Assembly: GCA_036308645.1 (NCBI GenBank)
Contig: JAXJVH010000039.1
Location: forward strand, 22,960-86,959
Reading direction: 5' to 3'
DNA length: 64,000 nucleotides
Source of the DNA: RUG11462 sp036308645
GTDB lineage: Bacteria; Bacillota; Clostridia; Oscillospirales; Acutalibacteraceae
Shown here in pieces: positions 8,248 through 18,161 of this stretch. Positions within the stretch are counted from its first letter, which is position 1. Each line of letters opens with the position of its first letter. The position numbers and the translations under genes were made by a program. The notes beneath the pieces were generated by a model. That model had not been told where the DNA came from. It saw only the letters and a program-made list of their open reading frames with translations, and did not search any database.

Positions 8248-11200
8248 TTAAAAGAAACTAATTTGATTGGATTTTGGCAGAAAATCAAGTGTTCCAAGGT
8301 CAACAAGCGATTGAATAACGCTCTTTGTAACACCGGAAGCTTGCTGAATATCCTCTTGTGAAACAAAGCCACCTACTTTTGCCGCTTCTTCAAGTGCAAC
8401 AGCCGCGTTTTCGCCTACGCCGTTTACCGAACTGAAAGGCAGACGGATTTTTTCGTCCTCTATTGAGTAAATGCTTGCTTTTGACTTATAAAAGTCAACA
8501 GGCAACAGTTCAACTCCTCGGCAAAGCATTTCAATAACAATCTGTAAAGTAGGTACCATTCCTTGTTCTTTAGGCGTAGCCTCTTTACCTTTGTTCTCAA
8601 TCTCAGTAATTTTCGCACGAACGCCGTCTATACCCGATAGCGCAATCTGTGCGTCCATATCCTCGCCTCGTACCGTAAAGTATGCCGCATAATATTCAAG
8701 CGGTTTATAAACCTTGTACCAACCAAGACGAAGCGCTGAAATCATATATGCCGCGGCGTGTGCTTTCGGGAACATATATTTGATTTTTTCGCATGAGCCG
8801 ATATACCATTCGGGAACATTGCATTTACGCATATCGTCTTTCATCGCTTCCCAATCTTCCATTGAAATCTTGCCCGAAGCAATCATTCCCTTACGAACGG
8901 TTTCGGTAATTTTAAACGCACGTCCCTCGTCCATACCTTTGTGAATAAGATAAACCATAATATTATCACGAGTACCGATAACATTTGAAATGTCGCAGGT
9001 GCCGTTTTTAATAAGTTCCTGTGCGTTTCCGAGCCATACGTCAGTACCGTGAGAAAGACCTGAAATCTGCAAAAGGTCGGAAAAGTTTTTAGGCTGTGTT
9101 TCAACTAACATTCCTCGAACAAAAGGCGTACCGAGTTCAGGCAGTGAAAAAGTACCTGTAAGCGAGCCGATTTGTTCGGGAGTTACGCCGAGCGCTTCAG
9201 TTGAATTAAACAGGCTCATAACCTTTTCATCCGACATAGGAACGCTCATTACAGGAATTCCCGTGTTTTCTTCAAGGTAGTGATATATGGTCGGCACATC
9301 GTGACCGAGAATATCAAGTTTTAGAATATTATCGTGAATAGAATGGAAGTCGAAGTGCGTAGTTACAATATCAGACTCTGTGTCGTCGGCAGGGTGCTGA
9401 ACAGGGCAGAAATCGTAAATTTCTTTATCATTAGGAACAATAATCATACCGGCAGGGTGCTGACCTGTAGTACGCTTAATTCCCGTGCAACCTATTGTAA
9501 GACGTTCAATCTCGGCTTTTGATAAATTAAGTCCTCTTTCATCGGCATATTTTTTAACAAAACCGAATGCGGTTTTAGAGGCTACAGTACCGATTGTACC
9601 TGCTTTAAACACGTTTTCCGAACCGAAAAGCGTTTCAGTAAATTTGTGAGCGCAAGACTGATATTCACCCGAAAAGTTAAGGTCAATATCAGGCACTTTA
9701 TCGCCTTTAAATCCCAAGAAGGTTTCAAAAGGAATATCGTGACCGTCACGTTCCATAGGAGTACCGCATTCGGGGCAATCTTTAGGCGGCAGGTCAAAGC
9801 CTGAACCCACCGAGCCGTCGGTGATAAACTCGGAATGTTTGCATTTAGGGCAGACATAATGAGGTGCTAAAGGATTAACTTCGGAAATGCCTGCGGCAGT
9901 TGCAACGAAAGACGAGCCTACAGAACCTCGAGAGCCTACCTGATAACCGTGTGCGTTGGAATCAAGCACCAACTTTTGCGCTGAAACATACATAATGGAA
10001 AATCCGTTGTTAATAATTGAATTAAGTTCTTTATCAAGACGTTTTTGCACAATTTCAGGCAACGGATCGCCGTATTTAGCCTTTGCATTATTATAGCAGT
10101 CATTTCTTAAAGTATCGTCAGACCCTTCAATGGTAGGAGGAAAACTTCCTTCGGGAACAGGGCGAAAATCTTCAATCATATCCGCAATGAGATTAGTATT
10201 GTCGATTACTATTTCTTTTGCCTTTTCTTTGCCTAAAAATGCAAAATCTTTAAGCATTTCATCGGTGGTTTTAAGGTAAAGCGGCGCTTGATCATCAGCG
10301 TCTTTAAAACCTTTGCCTGCCATCAAAATCGCCCTGAATTTTGAATCTTCCGGTTTAAGGAAATGAACATCACCTGTGGCAACAACAGGCTTGTCTAACT
10401 TTTCTGCAAGTTTTATAATAGTCTTGGTATGCTCGTTTAAATCGTATTCGGAATTAAGCGTACCGTTTCTTATCATAAATTCATTGTTGCCGTTTGGCTG
10501 AACCTCGAGATAATCATAATACGAAGCAATATCAAGCAATTCGCCCCATTGCTTTTTCTGTAAAATCGCTCTGTAAAGCTCGCCTGCTTCACAGGCAGAG
10601 CCTATAATAAGTCCTTCTCTGTATTTATCAAGGTAAGATTTTAAAATACAGGGCATGGCGGCGCCTCTGCCTTTGTAATATGTATTTAAGTGTGAGAAAG
10701 AAACAAGTTTATAAAGATTTTTTAGACCGACAGAGTTTCTTGCAAGTATTATCATGTGATAACGACGAAGTTTCTGCCAATCGCCGCCTGCAAGAGCCGA
10801 GTTAATGTCAGCGGTACATTTACACTCTCTGCCCTCTAACATATCAATAAATTTAATAAAAATAAGACCTAAAATTCTTGCGTCGTCACAAGCACGGTGA
10901 TGATTGAATTCAGGCAGTTTAAGTGCGTTAGCCACAGTATCAAGTTTATGATTTTTAAGGTCAGGGAGCAGAGAACGAGCCATAGGAACAGTATCAATAT
11001 ATGTCGGATTATATTTGATACTGTTTCTTGCAGAGGCTGAATTGATAAAAGACATATCAAAATCAGCATTATGTGCAATAAGCGTACAATCGCCGCAAAA
11101 ATCGATAAACATTTTTAAAGCCTTATTTTCATCAGGTGCATCTGCTACCATAGCATCAGATATGCCTGTAAGTTCGGTAATTTTTTTCGGAATAGGAATT

Positions 11201-12573
11201 TTCGGGTTTACAAAGGTATCAAATTCTTCTAAAATTTCGCCGTTTTTTACTCTAACCGCACCTATTTCTGTTAATCGGTCAGTTGCAGGCTGAAGTCCTG
11301 TGGTTTCAACGTCAAAAACAATAAACTCACCGTCAAACGGCGTATTGTCGGAACCTTTGACCGCCGACACAAGGTCATTTACAAAATAGGCTTCAACACC
11401 GTAGATAACCTTAAAATCACCGCCGCCTTTGCGGATTTTTTCAACTGCGTTCATAGCGGCAGGGAACGACTGAACAACACCGTGGTCGGTGACTGCAATA
11501 GCTTTATGTCCCCATTTATAGGCAGTCTTAATAAGGTCCTCAACAGGTGCCATACCGTCCATTGAAGACATATTTGTATGCATGTGCAGTTCAACACGTT
11601 TTTCTTCCGATTTATCGGTTTCAAAATATCTGTCAACAATACAGATTGTATCGGGATTAAGAACGTTTTCGTGTTCAAACTGGTCATAATCAATTCTTCC
11701 CTTTACAATTACGGTTTTGCCCTCGATATCTTCAAGTTTTTTAAATTCAGCCGATTCGATAGGGGAGAGTGTTTTAACTATATACGAACCTGTGTAGTCT
11801 GTCACATATATGCTGATTCTGTATCTGTTGCCGAATTTGGTTTCTCTGAAATCAAATTTAAAAACATCACCCCAGATAGTGGCAAATCCGAAATCCGGAC
11901 GTACTTCGCTGATAGGAGTGGGTTCGACATTGTTTTTTATAGGTCTGCCGTAAATCAACTGCATAGAATCAGGGTAATATTTAAGACCTTTAGGCGGAGG
12001 ACCGGAATGTTTGATTTTTTTAGGTTTGTTTTCTTCCGCCTGTTTTTCTTTGAGTATTTGAGCCGCTTTTTTTGCTTCTTGTTCGTTGTCTTCAACACTT
12101 ACTTCAAGCGTTCCCGAAAACTCAACTTCGATGAAAATTCCGAAATGCTCGCTGATATAATCTTTGATTTTTTTCTTTGCGTTTAACTGCTCTAAAATTT
12201 CAATTCCGCCATGCTTTAAGTTTATATTAAGCACATTGTTGCAAAAATTGAATTCGGCGTCGTTAAAAAATCCGTTTAAACCTGAATATTTGCGTTTAAT
12301 ATTAATAAAAATATCGTTGAAATAATCGCTTTTCAACTCTAAATTCTGATAAACTATGTCAAAAACAATAGAATTAAGGCTCATTCCGTCCTTAATTTGA
12401 CGGCGTAAATCTTCTGCTATGTTCTCGTTTATGTATTCATCGGAAACCGCCTCACACTTTAGAAATCTGTTTTCTCGGTTTATTCCGCAGTATGAAAGCG
12501 TCATATTTTTGATTTTTTCTTTTATCTCGGTATTCAGCACATTGCCGAAAACGTCAATAACTTTTTTGTTCAT
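8248..12573 (-). CDS. polC: DNA polymerase III alpha subunit, Gram-positive PolC type
   Basis: The 1441-residue replicative polymerase with built-in proofreading. Order: an N-terminal domain, an OB domain, a PHP domain beginning at ELHMHTN near residue 329, a DnaQ-type 3'-5' exonuclease inserted in the PHP domain (FDVETTG near 421), a zinc ribbon (CPKC...CPEC near 908-945), the palm with catalytic aspartates in PDIDLNF near 965, then fingers and a helix-hairpin-helix region. Length and aspartate positions match Bacillus PolC. It is the last gene of the pyrH operon, starting 5 bp after the ispG stop, and ends at a bidirectional terminator. PolC in this form is typical of Firmicutes. Confidence 0.98.
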   Translation of the reverse strand: MNKKVIDVFGNVLNTEIKEKIKNMTLSYCGINRENRFLKCEAVSDEYINENIAEDLRRQIKDGMSLNSIVFDIVYQNLELKSDYFNDIFINIKRKYSGLNGFFNDAEFNFCNNVLNINLKHGGIEILEQLNAKKKIKDYISEHFGIFIEVEFSGTLEVSVEDNEQEAKKAAQILKEKQAEENKPKKIKHSGPPPKGLKYYPDSMQLIYGRPIKNNVEPTPISEVRPDFGFATIWGDVFKFDFRETKFGNRYRISIYVTDYTGSYIVKTLSPIESAEFKKLEDIEGKTVIVKGRIDYDQFEHENVLNPDTICIVDRYFETDKSEEKRVELHMHTNMSSMDGMAPVEDLIKTAYKWGHKAIAVTDHGVVQSFPAAMNAVEKIRKGGGDFKVIYGVEAYFVNDLVSAVKGSDNTPFDGEFIVFDVETTGLQPATDRLTEIGAVRVKNGEILEEFDTFVNPKIPIPKKITELTGISDAMVADAPDENKALKMFIDFCGDCTLIAHNADFDMSFINSASARNSIKYNPTYIDTVPMARSLLPDLKNHKLDTVANALKLPEFNHHRACDDARILGLIFIKFIDMLEGRECKCTADINSALAGGDWQKLRRYHMIILARNSVGLKNLYKLVSFSHLNTYYKGRGAAMPCILKSYLDKYREGLIIGSACEAGELYRAILQKKQWGELLDIASYYDYLEVQPNGNNEFMIRNGTLNSEYDLNEHTKTIIKLAEKLDKPVVATGDVHFLKPEDSKFRAILMAGKGFKDADDQAPLYLKTTDEMLKDFAFLGKEKAKEIVIDNTNLIADMIEDFRPVPEGSFPPTIEGSDDTLRNDCYNNAKAKYGDPLPEIVQKRLDKELNSIINNGFSIMYVSAQKLVLDSNAHGYQVGSRGSVGSSFVATAAGISEVNPLAPHYVCPKCKHSEFITDGSVGSGFDLPPKDCPECGTPMERDGHDIPFETFLGFKGDKVPDIDLNFSGEYQSCAHKFTETLFGSENVFKAGTIGTVASKTAFGFVKKYADERGLNLSKAEIERLTIGCTGIKRTTGQHPAGMIIVPNDKEIYDFCPVQHPADDTESDIVTTHFDFHSIHDNILKLDILGHDVPTIYHYLEENTGIPVMSVPMSDEKVMSLFNSTEALGVTPEQIGSLTGTFSLPELGTPFVRGMLVETQPKNFSDLLQISGLSHGTDVWLGNAQELIKNGTCDISNVIGTRDNIMVYLIHKGMDEGRAFKITETVRKGMIASGKISMEDWEAMKDDMRKCNVPEWYIGSCEKIKYMFPKAHAAAYMISALRLGWYKVYKPLEYYAAYFTVRGEDMDAQIALSGIDGVRAKITEIENKGKEATPKEQGMVPTLQIVIEMLCRGVELLPVDFYKSKASIYSIEDEKIRLPFSSVNGVGENAAVALEEAAKVGGFVSQEDIQQASGVTKSVIQSLVDLGTLDFLPKSNQISFF

Positions 12574-12578
12574 TTATA

Positions 12579-13625
12579 TTACATTCCTTCGATTTCTTTC
12601 ATTAATTCGCCGAACAAGTCTTTTTCTTCAACTTTTCGCAGAATTTCGCCTTTTTTAAAAATAATTCCGCATCCGTCGCCGCCTGCAATTCCGATATCGG
12701 CTTCTTTAGCCTCTCCCGGTCCGTTGACAACGCAACCCATAACCGCCACGGTGATATTTTTATTACAATTTTCGAGCGCTTTTTCAACTTTGTTTGCAAG
12801 ACCGATTAAATCAATTTTAGTTCTTCCGCAGGTCGGACAGGAAACAATGTTAACTCCGCCTGATTTTTGCCCTACCGCTTTTAAAATATCCTTTGCGGCT
12901 TTAATTTCTTCTATCGGATTATCGGTAAGCGAAACTCTTATTGTATCGCCGATTCCGTTTAGTATAAGTCCACCGATTCCGGCAGCGGATTTTATAATGC
13001 CTTTATATTTTGTGCCTGCCTCGGTTACGCCTAAATGAAGCGGATAATTTACTGTTTCAGCCGCTTTTTTGTATGCGTCAAACATCAATTTTACATTTGA
13101 AGCTTTCATAGAAATAACAATATTGTCAAAATCAAATTTTTCAAGCAGTTTTGTGTGATATAAAGCGCTTTCAACCAAAGCGTCTGCGGTTACACCGCCG
13201 TATTTTGCAAGTATATTCTTTTCAACCGAGCCTGAATTTACACCTATTCTTATCGGAATGTTTTTTTGATTGCACTTATCGGCAACCTGTTTTACTCGGT
13301 CGTCATCGCCGATGTTACCCGGATTTATTCTGATTTTGTCAACGCCTGCTTCGGCACATTCAAGCGCAATGCGGTAATCAAAATGAATATCCGCAACAAC
13401 AGGGATTGAAACTGCGTTCTTTATTGCGTCAATAAGTTTAACCGACGATAAATCGGGAACGGCGGTTCTGATAATTTCACAGCCCGCTTTTTCAAGTTCG
13501 ACAGCCTGTTTTACATTGCCCTCAATATGACCTGCAGGAATATTAAGCATTGATTGTATAGCGATAGGATTTCCGTTTCCTATCGCTATATTGCCTATGT
13601 TAACTTGTTTTGTGTATAAAGCCAT
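12579..13625 (-). CDS. ispG: 4-hydroxy-3-methylbut-2-enyl diphosphate synthase (flavodoxin)
   Basis: Penultimate step of the MEP isoprenoid pathway: reductive ring opening of MEcPP to HMBPP. The 348-residue protein has an N-terminal TIM barrel and a C-terminal [4Fe-4S] domain whose three cysteines appear in SCPTCGR (near 262 and 265) and MGCVVNGPGE (near 297). The ATG at 13625 follows GGTGA by about 7 bp. It lies between rseP and polC in a tight operon that also holds dxr and uppS, so three isoprenoid genes are co-transcribed. Confidence 0.97.
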   Translation of the reverse strand: MALYTKQVNIGNIAIGNGNPIAIQSMLNIPAGHIEGNVKQAVELEKAGCEIIRTAVPDLSSVKLIDAIKNAVSIPVVADIHFDYRIALECAEAGVDKIRINPGNIGDDDRVKQVADKCNQKNIPIRIGVNSGSVEKNILAKYGGVTADALVESALYHTKLLEKFDFDNIVISMKASNVKLMFDAYKKAAETVNYPLHLGVTEAGTKYKGIIKSAAGIGGLILNGIGDTIRVSLTDNPIEEIKAAKDILKAVGQKSGGVNIVSCPTCGRTKIDLIGLANKVEKALENCNKNITVAVMGCVVNGPGEAKEADIGIAGGDGCGIIFKKGEILRKVEEKDLFGELMKEIEGM

Positions 13626-13637
13626 AATTAATTCACC

Positions 13638-14672
13638 TTATTCAAAAATCCAAACCCATAAATCTTTAAAAATAATAAGCACCATAAAGGCGAGTAGTAT
13701 CATCATACCTATCGAATGAACAAGCGCCTCATGTTTAATCGGCTTTTTGCGAATCCATTCAACCAATAAAAACCATATTTTACTGCCGTCGAGAGCAGGT
13801 ATCGGGAGCAGATTGAATACGCCTAAATTTACAGTAATTAAGCAAAGAATTTTCAGTAGTGAAACAAGTCCCGACAATCCGTTGGAAGCGGTCGTTGAAA
13901 CAGCCTCCGAAACGACTTGAGCCACGCCTACAGGACCTGAAACCTCATTTAATCCGAATTTTCCCGTAATCAAATCGCCAAGCGACATAAAAACAATTCT
14001 GCCCATTGAAACGGTTCGCCAAAAGCCTTGTTTCAGCGCAGTGCCAACGCTTAATTTTTCGCCTTGAAAATAAAAATCAATCGTTATATAATTCTTTCCT
14101 TCGTATTCTTCTTTAGGAAATTCAACATTTTCCAATTTTACTTTTTCGCCGTCACGCAATACTGTCAAATCAACTTTATTGCTCTCGGCAGTTCCGAGAA
14201 TATAAGAAATTTCTTCAACGGAAAGAACGGTTCTTCCGTTTATTTTTTTAATAATATCTTTACTTTTCAGTCCGTTATTCTGATTGGTTGTTGCGTTTTC
14301 GGTAAATGAAGCAACTTGAGTTGTTGCAAGCAAGTTTTCACTTTGAATAGCGCCCGAAACCGCAACGGTTGAAACCATTAGAATAAATCCTAAAATAATA
14401 TTGGAAACAGCGCCTGCGGCTACTATAATAATCCTTTTCCAAGGTTTTGCTTTAGAAAAAGAACGCTCGTCGCTGCTTTCTTCGTCTTCGCCTTCCATAG
14501 CGCAGTATCCGCCGAAAGGTAAAATTCTTAAAGCATACTGTGTTTCGCCTTTTTGCCATTTTAAAATTGCGGGACCGAAGCCTATTGCAAATTCATTTAC
14601 TTTAATTTTAAAAAGTTTTGCAAAAATAAAGTGACCGAATTCATGAATAAATACTATAAGTCCGAAAACCAC
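13638..14672 (-). CDS. rseP: Site-2 protease family (RseP/RasP) intramembrane zinc metalloprotease
   Basis: A membrane protease of family M50 that cleaves anti-sigma factors and signal-peptide remnants within the membrane. Visible are HEFGH in the first membrane segment, FGPAILKW, a PDZ-like middle, and NLLPIPALDG near residue 290, which supplies the third zinc ligand. The coordinates use the only canonical in-frame start, GTG at 14672, giving 344 residues but no Shine-Dalgarno and a truncated first membrane helix. The frame stays open upstream to the dxr stop. An AGAGG site overlapping that stop sits 5-8 bp before ATT codons at 14729 and 14726, so a non-canonical ATT start with 18-19 more residues is likely. 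Confidence 0.9.
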   Translation of the reverse strand: MVFGLIVFIHEFGHFIFAKLFKIKVNEFAIGFGPAILKWQKGETQYALRILPFGGYCAMEGEDEESSDERSFSKAKPWKRIIIVAAGAVSNIILGFILMVSTVAVSGAIQSENLLATTQVASFTENATTNQNNGLKSKDIIKKINGRTVLSVEEISYILGTAESNKVDLTVLRDGEKVKLENVEFPKEEYEGKNYITIDFYFQGEKLSVGTALKQGFWRTVSMGRIVFMSLGDLITGKFGLNEVSGPVGVAQVVSEAVSTTASNGLSGLVSLLKILCLITVNLGVFNLLPIPALDGSKIWFLLVEWIRKKPIKHEALVHSIGMMILLAFMVLIIFKDLWVWIFE

Positions 14673-14738
14673 TATTGCAACAATTATCGGCCAAACTGTG
14701 TTCCATACGTTTAAAAAAGTTGTAATAATAATCGCCTC

Positions 14739-15881
14739 TTATAAATATTTTGAATAAACGGCTTCTCTTGCCGCTTTATCCGCTTCGATAACTTCCCCCA
14801 CAGTTGAATACTCAATTTTCTTTTGGTTTTCCAAAGCCTCTCTGGCAATGCTTTCAATATCCAAAAATCCGATTTTATCCTGTAAAAACAGCGAAACCGC
14901 AACTTCGTTTGCACCGTTTACCGCCGTAGGAGCAAGACCGCCTTTTGCAATGGCTTGTTTGCATACCTCAAGGCAACCGAAAGCATTACTGTCGGGTGTG
15001 TAAAAACTTAAAGTGCAGAGTTTTGCCAAATCAAGTTGTTTTACAGGCGATTCGTAACGGTTAGGATAGGTGAGAGCGTACTGAATAGGTATTCTCATAT
15101 CAGGTACGCCGAGTTGCGCAATAACCGAGTTATCTGTATATTCAATCATTGAATGAACAATGCTTTCTCTGTGAACGAGTACGTCGACATTACAAGGGTT
15201 TACACCGAAAAGATGAACCGCCTCGATAAGTTCAAAACCTTTGTTCATCATTGTAGCACAGTCAATGGTTATTTTTTGTCCCATATCCCAATTAGGGTGC
15301 TTTAATGCGTCAGACGCTTTAACGTTTTGAAGTTTTTCTCTTGAAAAGCCAAAAAACGGACCGCCCGAAGCAGTAAGAATAATTCGTTTTAGTGAATTGT
15401 TAGGTGCTTTTCCCTGTAAACATTGAAAAATAGCCGAATGCTCCGAATCAACAGGTAAAATGTCAACGCCTTTTTCTTTTGCCAAATTCATAACATAATC
15501 GCCGCCTGCAACAAGCGTTTCTTTGTTAGCGAGCGCAATGGTTTTTCCGGCGTTAATCGCCGCAACGGTGGGAACTAATCCTGCCATGCCGACAAATGAA
15601 TTAAGTACAGTATCGGCATTTTTATAAGTAGCGGCAACTTCAATGCCGTCGTCACCGCAAAGCACTTTTGTATCAGTATCGGAAATTTTGATTTTTAAAT
15701 CCTTTGCCGCCTGTAAATCATTCATTACGGCAATTTCAGGTTTGAATTCACGAATTTGTTCTTCAATTTTTTTTACGTTTCGGTTTGCAACCAAAGTCTT
15801 AATTTCGTAACCTTGTTTTCTTGCAACATCAAGAGTTTGAGTTCCGATTGAACCTGTTGAACCTAAAACAGAAAGTTTCAT
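14739..15881 (-). CDS. dxr: 1-deoxy-D-xylulose 5-phosphate reductoisomerase
   Basis: Catalyses the first committed MEP-pathway step, DXP to MEP, with NADPH. The 380-residue protein opens with the NADPH-binding GSTGSIG motif at 7-13. Further family signatures are LANKETLVAGG, the metal-binding DSEHSAIFQC near 143, and the PNWDMGQKIT segment. An AAAGGA site lies 9 bp before the ATG at 15881. The stop codon overlaps the putative ribosome-binding site of rseP, suggesting translational coupling. Confidence 0.97.
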   Translation of the reverse strand: MKLSVLGSTGSIGTQTLDVARKQGYEIKTLVANRNVKKIEEQIREFKPEIAVMNDLQAAKDLKIKISDTDTKVLCGDDGIEVAATYKNADTVLNSFVGMAGLVPTVAAINAGKTIALANKETLVAGGDYVMNLAKEKGVDILPVDSEHSAIFQCLQGKAPNNSLKRIILTASGGPFFGFSREKLQNVKASDALKHPNWDMGQKITIDCATMMNKGFELIEAVHLFGVNPCNVDVLVHRESIVHSMIEYTDNSVIAQLGVPDMRIPIQYALTYPNRYESPVKQLDLAKLCTLSFYTPDSNAFGCLEVCKQAIAKGGLAPTAVNGANEVAVSLFLQDKIGFLDIESIAREALENQKKIEYSTVGEVIEADKAAREAVYSKYL

Positions 15882-15896
15882 ATATCGTATCCTTTA

Positions 15897-16751
15897 TTAT
15901 TTGTGAACAATGATAGGTAAATACATAAGAACAAAAGAAATAAAAGGCGCTACCAAGATAAGCGAGTCAACTCTGTCAAGAATACCGCCGTGACCGGGCA
16001 TTATTTTACCGAAATCTTTTATTCCTACGCTTCTTTTTATATACGAGAAAAATAAATCTCCGACAAGTCCTACAATAGGGCATAAAGCAGATACTAAAAT
16101 AAGCCAACCGAACTGAATATAACTGTTTTCATCAAGAATAGCAATATTCCAAATAAATCCGAGTATTAACATACACAAAACGGTTGTTATAACACCGCCG
16201 ATAACGCCTTCAAGCGATTTTTTCGGGCTGATATTAGGTGAAATTTTATGTTTGCCGAATTTACTTCCGACAAAATATGCGCCGATGTCACCAAACCAAG
16301 CGCCGCCGAAAGCAAACAAAAGCAGAAACAGGCAATCGGATGAAGTATACATATAGTCTTTTGTTACATATAGATTACTTATATGCAAAATACTTGTAAG
16401 TCCGAATGATATTAAAAGCGTTATGCCGACGCTGTAAAATACTTTATATATTTGCGCTTGCTTTGAATTGGAGAGCACAAGCAGTATTGCCGAAAATATA
16501 TAAATGGCGGTAATAATTAAGCCTGACGGAATGAATCCAAACATTGGGAAAAAAGCGCTTACAAATGCAAAAACACAACTTAAAACTATAAAACTTGTAT
16601 TCTTCACTAATTTTGTTGTAAACTGCGATTCAATCATTGCGATTACAAGCGCTATTCCGAGAACTATATTAAAAACTACTGTTTCTCTGAAAACAAGTGC
16701 AACAATTATAAAAATTGCGCCGATAACACCGGAAATAATTCTTTTTTTCAT
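15897..16751 (-). CDS. cdsA: Phosphatidate cytidylyltransferase
   Basis: Makes CDP-diacylglycerol from CTP and phosphatidic acid, the entry to phospholipid synthesis. The 284-residue product has about eight membrane segments and the family signature near the C-terminus (KDFGKIMPGHGGILDRVDS), including the conserved acidic residues. The ATG at 16751, preceded by AAGGTG at about 6 bp, is preferred over the GTG at 16760. It is adjacent to uppS and dxr, as in many Firmicutes. Confidence 0.95.
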   Translation of the reverse strand: MKKRIISGVIGAIFIIVALVFRETVVFNIVLGIALVIAMIESQFTTKLVKNTSFIVLSCVFAFVSAFFPMFGFIPSGLIITAIYIFSAILLVLSNSKQAQIYKVFYSVGITLLISFGLTSILHISNLYVTKDYMYTSSDCLFLLLFAFGGAWFGDIGAYFVGSKFGKHKISPNISPKKSLEGVIGGVITTVLCMLILGFIWNIAILDENSYIQFGWLILVSALCPIVGLVGDLFFSYIKRSVGIKDFGKIMPGHGGILDRVDSLILVAPFISFVLMYLPIIVHK

Positions 16752-16777
16752 ATATTTCACCTTAATTTCTTTGTTTT

Positions 16778-17503
16778 TTATACTCCTCCGAAACGTCGGG
16801 AACGTTTTTGATAATCAATAATAGCCATATCAAGATGTTTTGGTTTAAAATCAGGCCAAAGCACAGATGAATACCAAAACTCACTGTATGCCGCCTGCCA
16901 AATCATAAAATTGGAAAGCCTAAACTCACCGCTCGGTCTGATGATAATATCGGGATCAGGCTGATTTGCGGTGTAAATTCTGTCGGAAATAGTTTGTTCG
17001 GTAATACTTTCCGTTTCCAAATTACCGCTTTTTATTTCATCGGCTATTTGCTTTACCGCATAAACAATTTCATCTCTGCCGCCGTAATTAAGAGCGATGT
17101 TAAGATTTAGCCCTGTTGCGTCTTTTGAACCTTCTTCGGCATCGATAATCAACTGCTTTAATTCATCGGTCAGCGGAGTTAAATCACCGATAAATTTCAC
17201 CTTGATATTTTCATCTTTGAAATTTTTAGCGTCAACAAGATAATCCTTTAACAATTTCATTATTGTATCTACTTCATCTTTAGGTCTTTTCCAATTTTCC
17301 GTTGAAAAAGCGTAAACAGTCAAATACTCAATGCCTATTTTGTTGCAATATCTTGCTATGGTTTTAAAAGTTTTTGCACCGACAGAGTGACCTGCGGTTC
17401 TCGGCAAACCTCTCTTTTTTGCCCATCTGCCGTTGCCGTCCATAATAATGCCGATATGTTTAGGCAACGCATTAAAATCGACAGTATGTTTCTTTTTAAA
17501 CAT
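16778..17503 (-). CDS. uppS: Isoprenyl transferase (undecaprenyl diphosphate synthase)
   Basis: Cis-prenyltransferase that condenses IPP onto FPP to form the undecaprenyl carrier lipid for cell-wall synthesis. The 241-residue protein has the signature IIMDGNGRWA with catalytic Asp22, the AFSTENW segment, and the NYGGRDEI and RPSGEFRLSNF motifs of the substrate site. The start at 17503 has AAAGG about 10 bp upstream. A hairpin in the 65-bp gap after frr may tune its expression. Confidence 0.96.
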   Translation of the reverse strand: MFKKKHTVDFNALPKHIGIIMDGNGRWAKKRGLPRTAGHSVGAKTFKTIARYCNKIGIEYLTVYAFSTENWKRPKDEVDTIMKLLKDYLVDAKNFKDENIKVKFIGDLTPLTDELKQLIIDAEEGSKDATGLNLNIALNYGGRDEIVYAVKQIADEIKSGNLETESITEQTISDRIYTANQPDPDIIIRPSGEFRLSNFMIWQAAYSEFWYSSVLWPDFKPKHLDMAIIDYQKRSRRFGGV

Positions 17504-17532
17504 ATATTATAAACCTTTCAAAAAAGAACTTT

Positions 17533-17556
17533 AAGGCGACAATTTCTTGCCGCCTT
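17533..17556 (-). promoter_or_regulatory. Intercistronic hairpin between frr and uppS
   Basis: AAGGCG and CGCCTT form a stem with an imperfect inner stem. On the minus strand it is followed after about 7 nt by six T. It may be a partial terminator or an RNA-stability element inside the operon. Confidence 0.4.
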
Positions 17557-17568
17557 CTAATATGTTTT

Positions 17569-18123
17569 TTAAACAGACATGATTTCCTTTTCTTTCTTTG
17601 TGCAAAGTTCATCTGCTTCTTTGCAATACTTATCGGTAAGGTCCTGAATCTTTTTCTCAAGATGTTTAACGTCATCTTCGGTAATCTCGCCGTCTTTTTT
17701 CTGCGCTTTGATTTTTTCAATAGCGTCACGTCTTGAAGAACGTATTGAAACCTTTGCTTCTTCAGCGTATTTTTTAATATCTTTGCATAAATCTTTTCTG
17801 CGTTCCTCAGTGAGCGGCGGGAAATTAAGTCTGATTGCTTTTCCGTCGTTAGTAGGATTTATACCTATATCGGAAGTTTGAATTGCTTTTTCAATTTCTT
17901 TTAAAGTGCCTGCGTCCCAAGGGGCTATCATAAGTGTTCTCGGCTCCGGAACGGATACTGCAGCCATCTGTGCTACGGGAGTAGGAGTACCGTAGTAGTC
18001 AACTACCACCTTATTTAAAACTGCCGGATTTGCACGTCCCGCTCTTACCGAAGCGTACTCTTTATCAAGAGCGTCAACGGTTTTATTCATTCTTTCTTCG
18101 CATTTATTAATGATTTCGCTCAT
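17569..18123 (-). CDS. frr: Ribosome recycling factor
   Basis: With EF-G it splits post-termination ribosomes. The 184-residue length is standard. The two-domain pattern is clear: N-terminal helix, RAGRANPAVL near 27-36, the beta domain with YYGTPTPV, PEPRTLMI and PWD, then long charged helices with RRKDLCK and RRDAIEKIK. It sits directly after pyrH, the most conserved neighbour pair in this operon. Confidence 0.98.
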   Translation of the reverse strand: MSEIINKCEERMNKTVDALDKEYASVRAGRANPAVLNKVVVDYYGTPTPVAQMAAVSVPEPRTLMIAPWDAGTLKEIEKAIQTSDIGINPTNDGKAIRLNFPPLTEERRKDLCKDIKKYAEEAKVSIRSSRRDAIEKIKAQKKDGEITEDDVKHLEKKIQDLTDKYCKEADELCTKKEKEIMSV

Positions 18124-18161
18124 ACTCTTTTCACCTTTCTTTATTTGAAAATTTGAATTTG

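Noticed and set aside
11578..12186. A 202-codon plus-strand frame opposite the polC 5' region
   Set aside because: It is a shadow of polC, extremely Phe-rich, with no family features.
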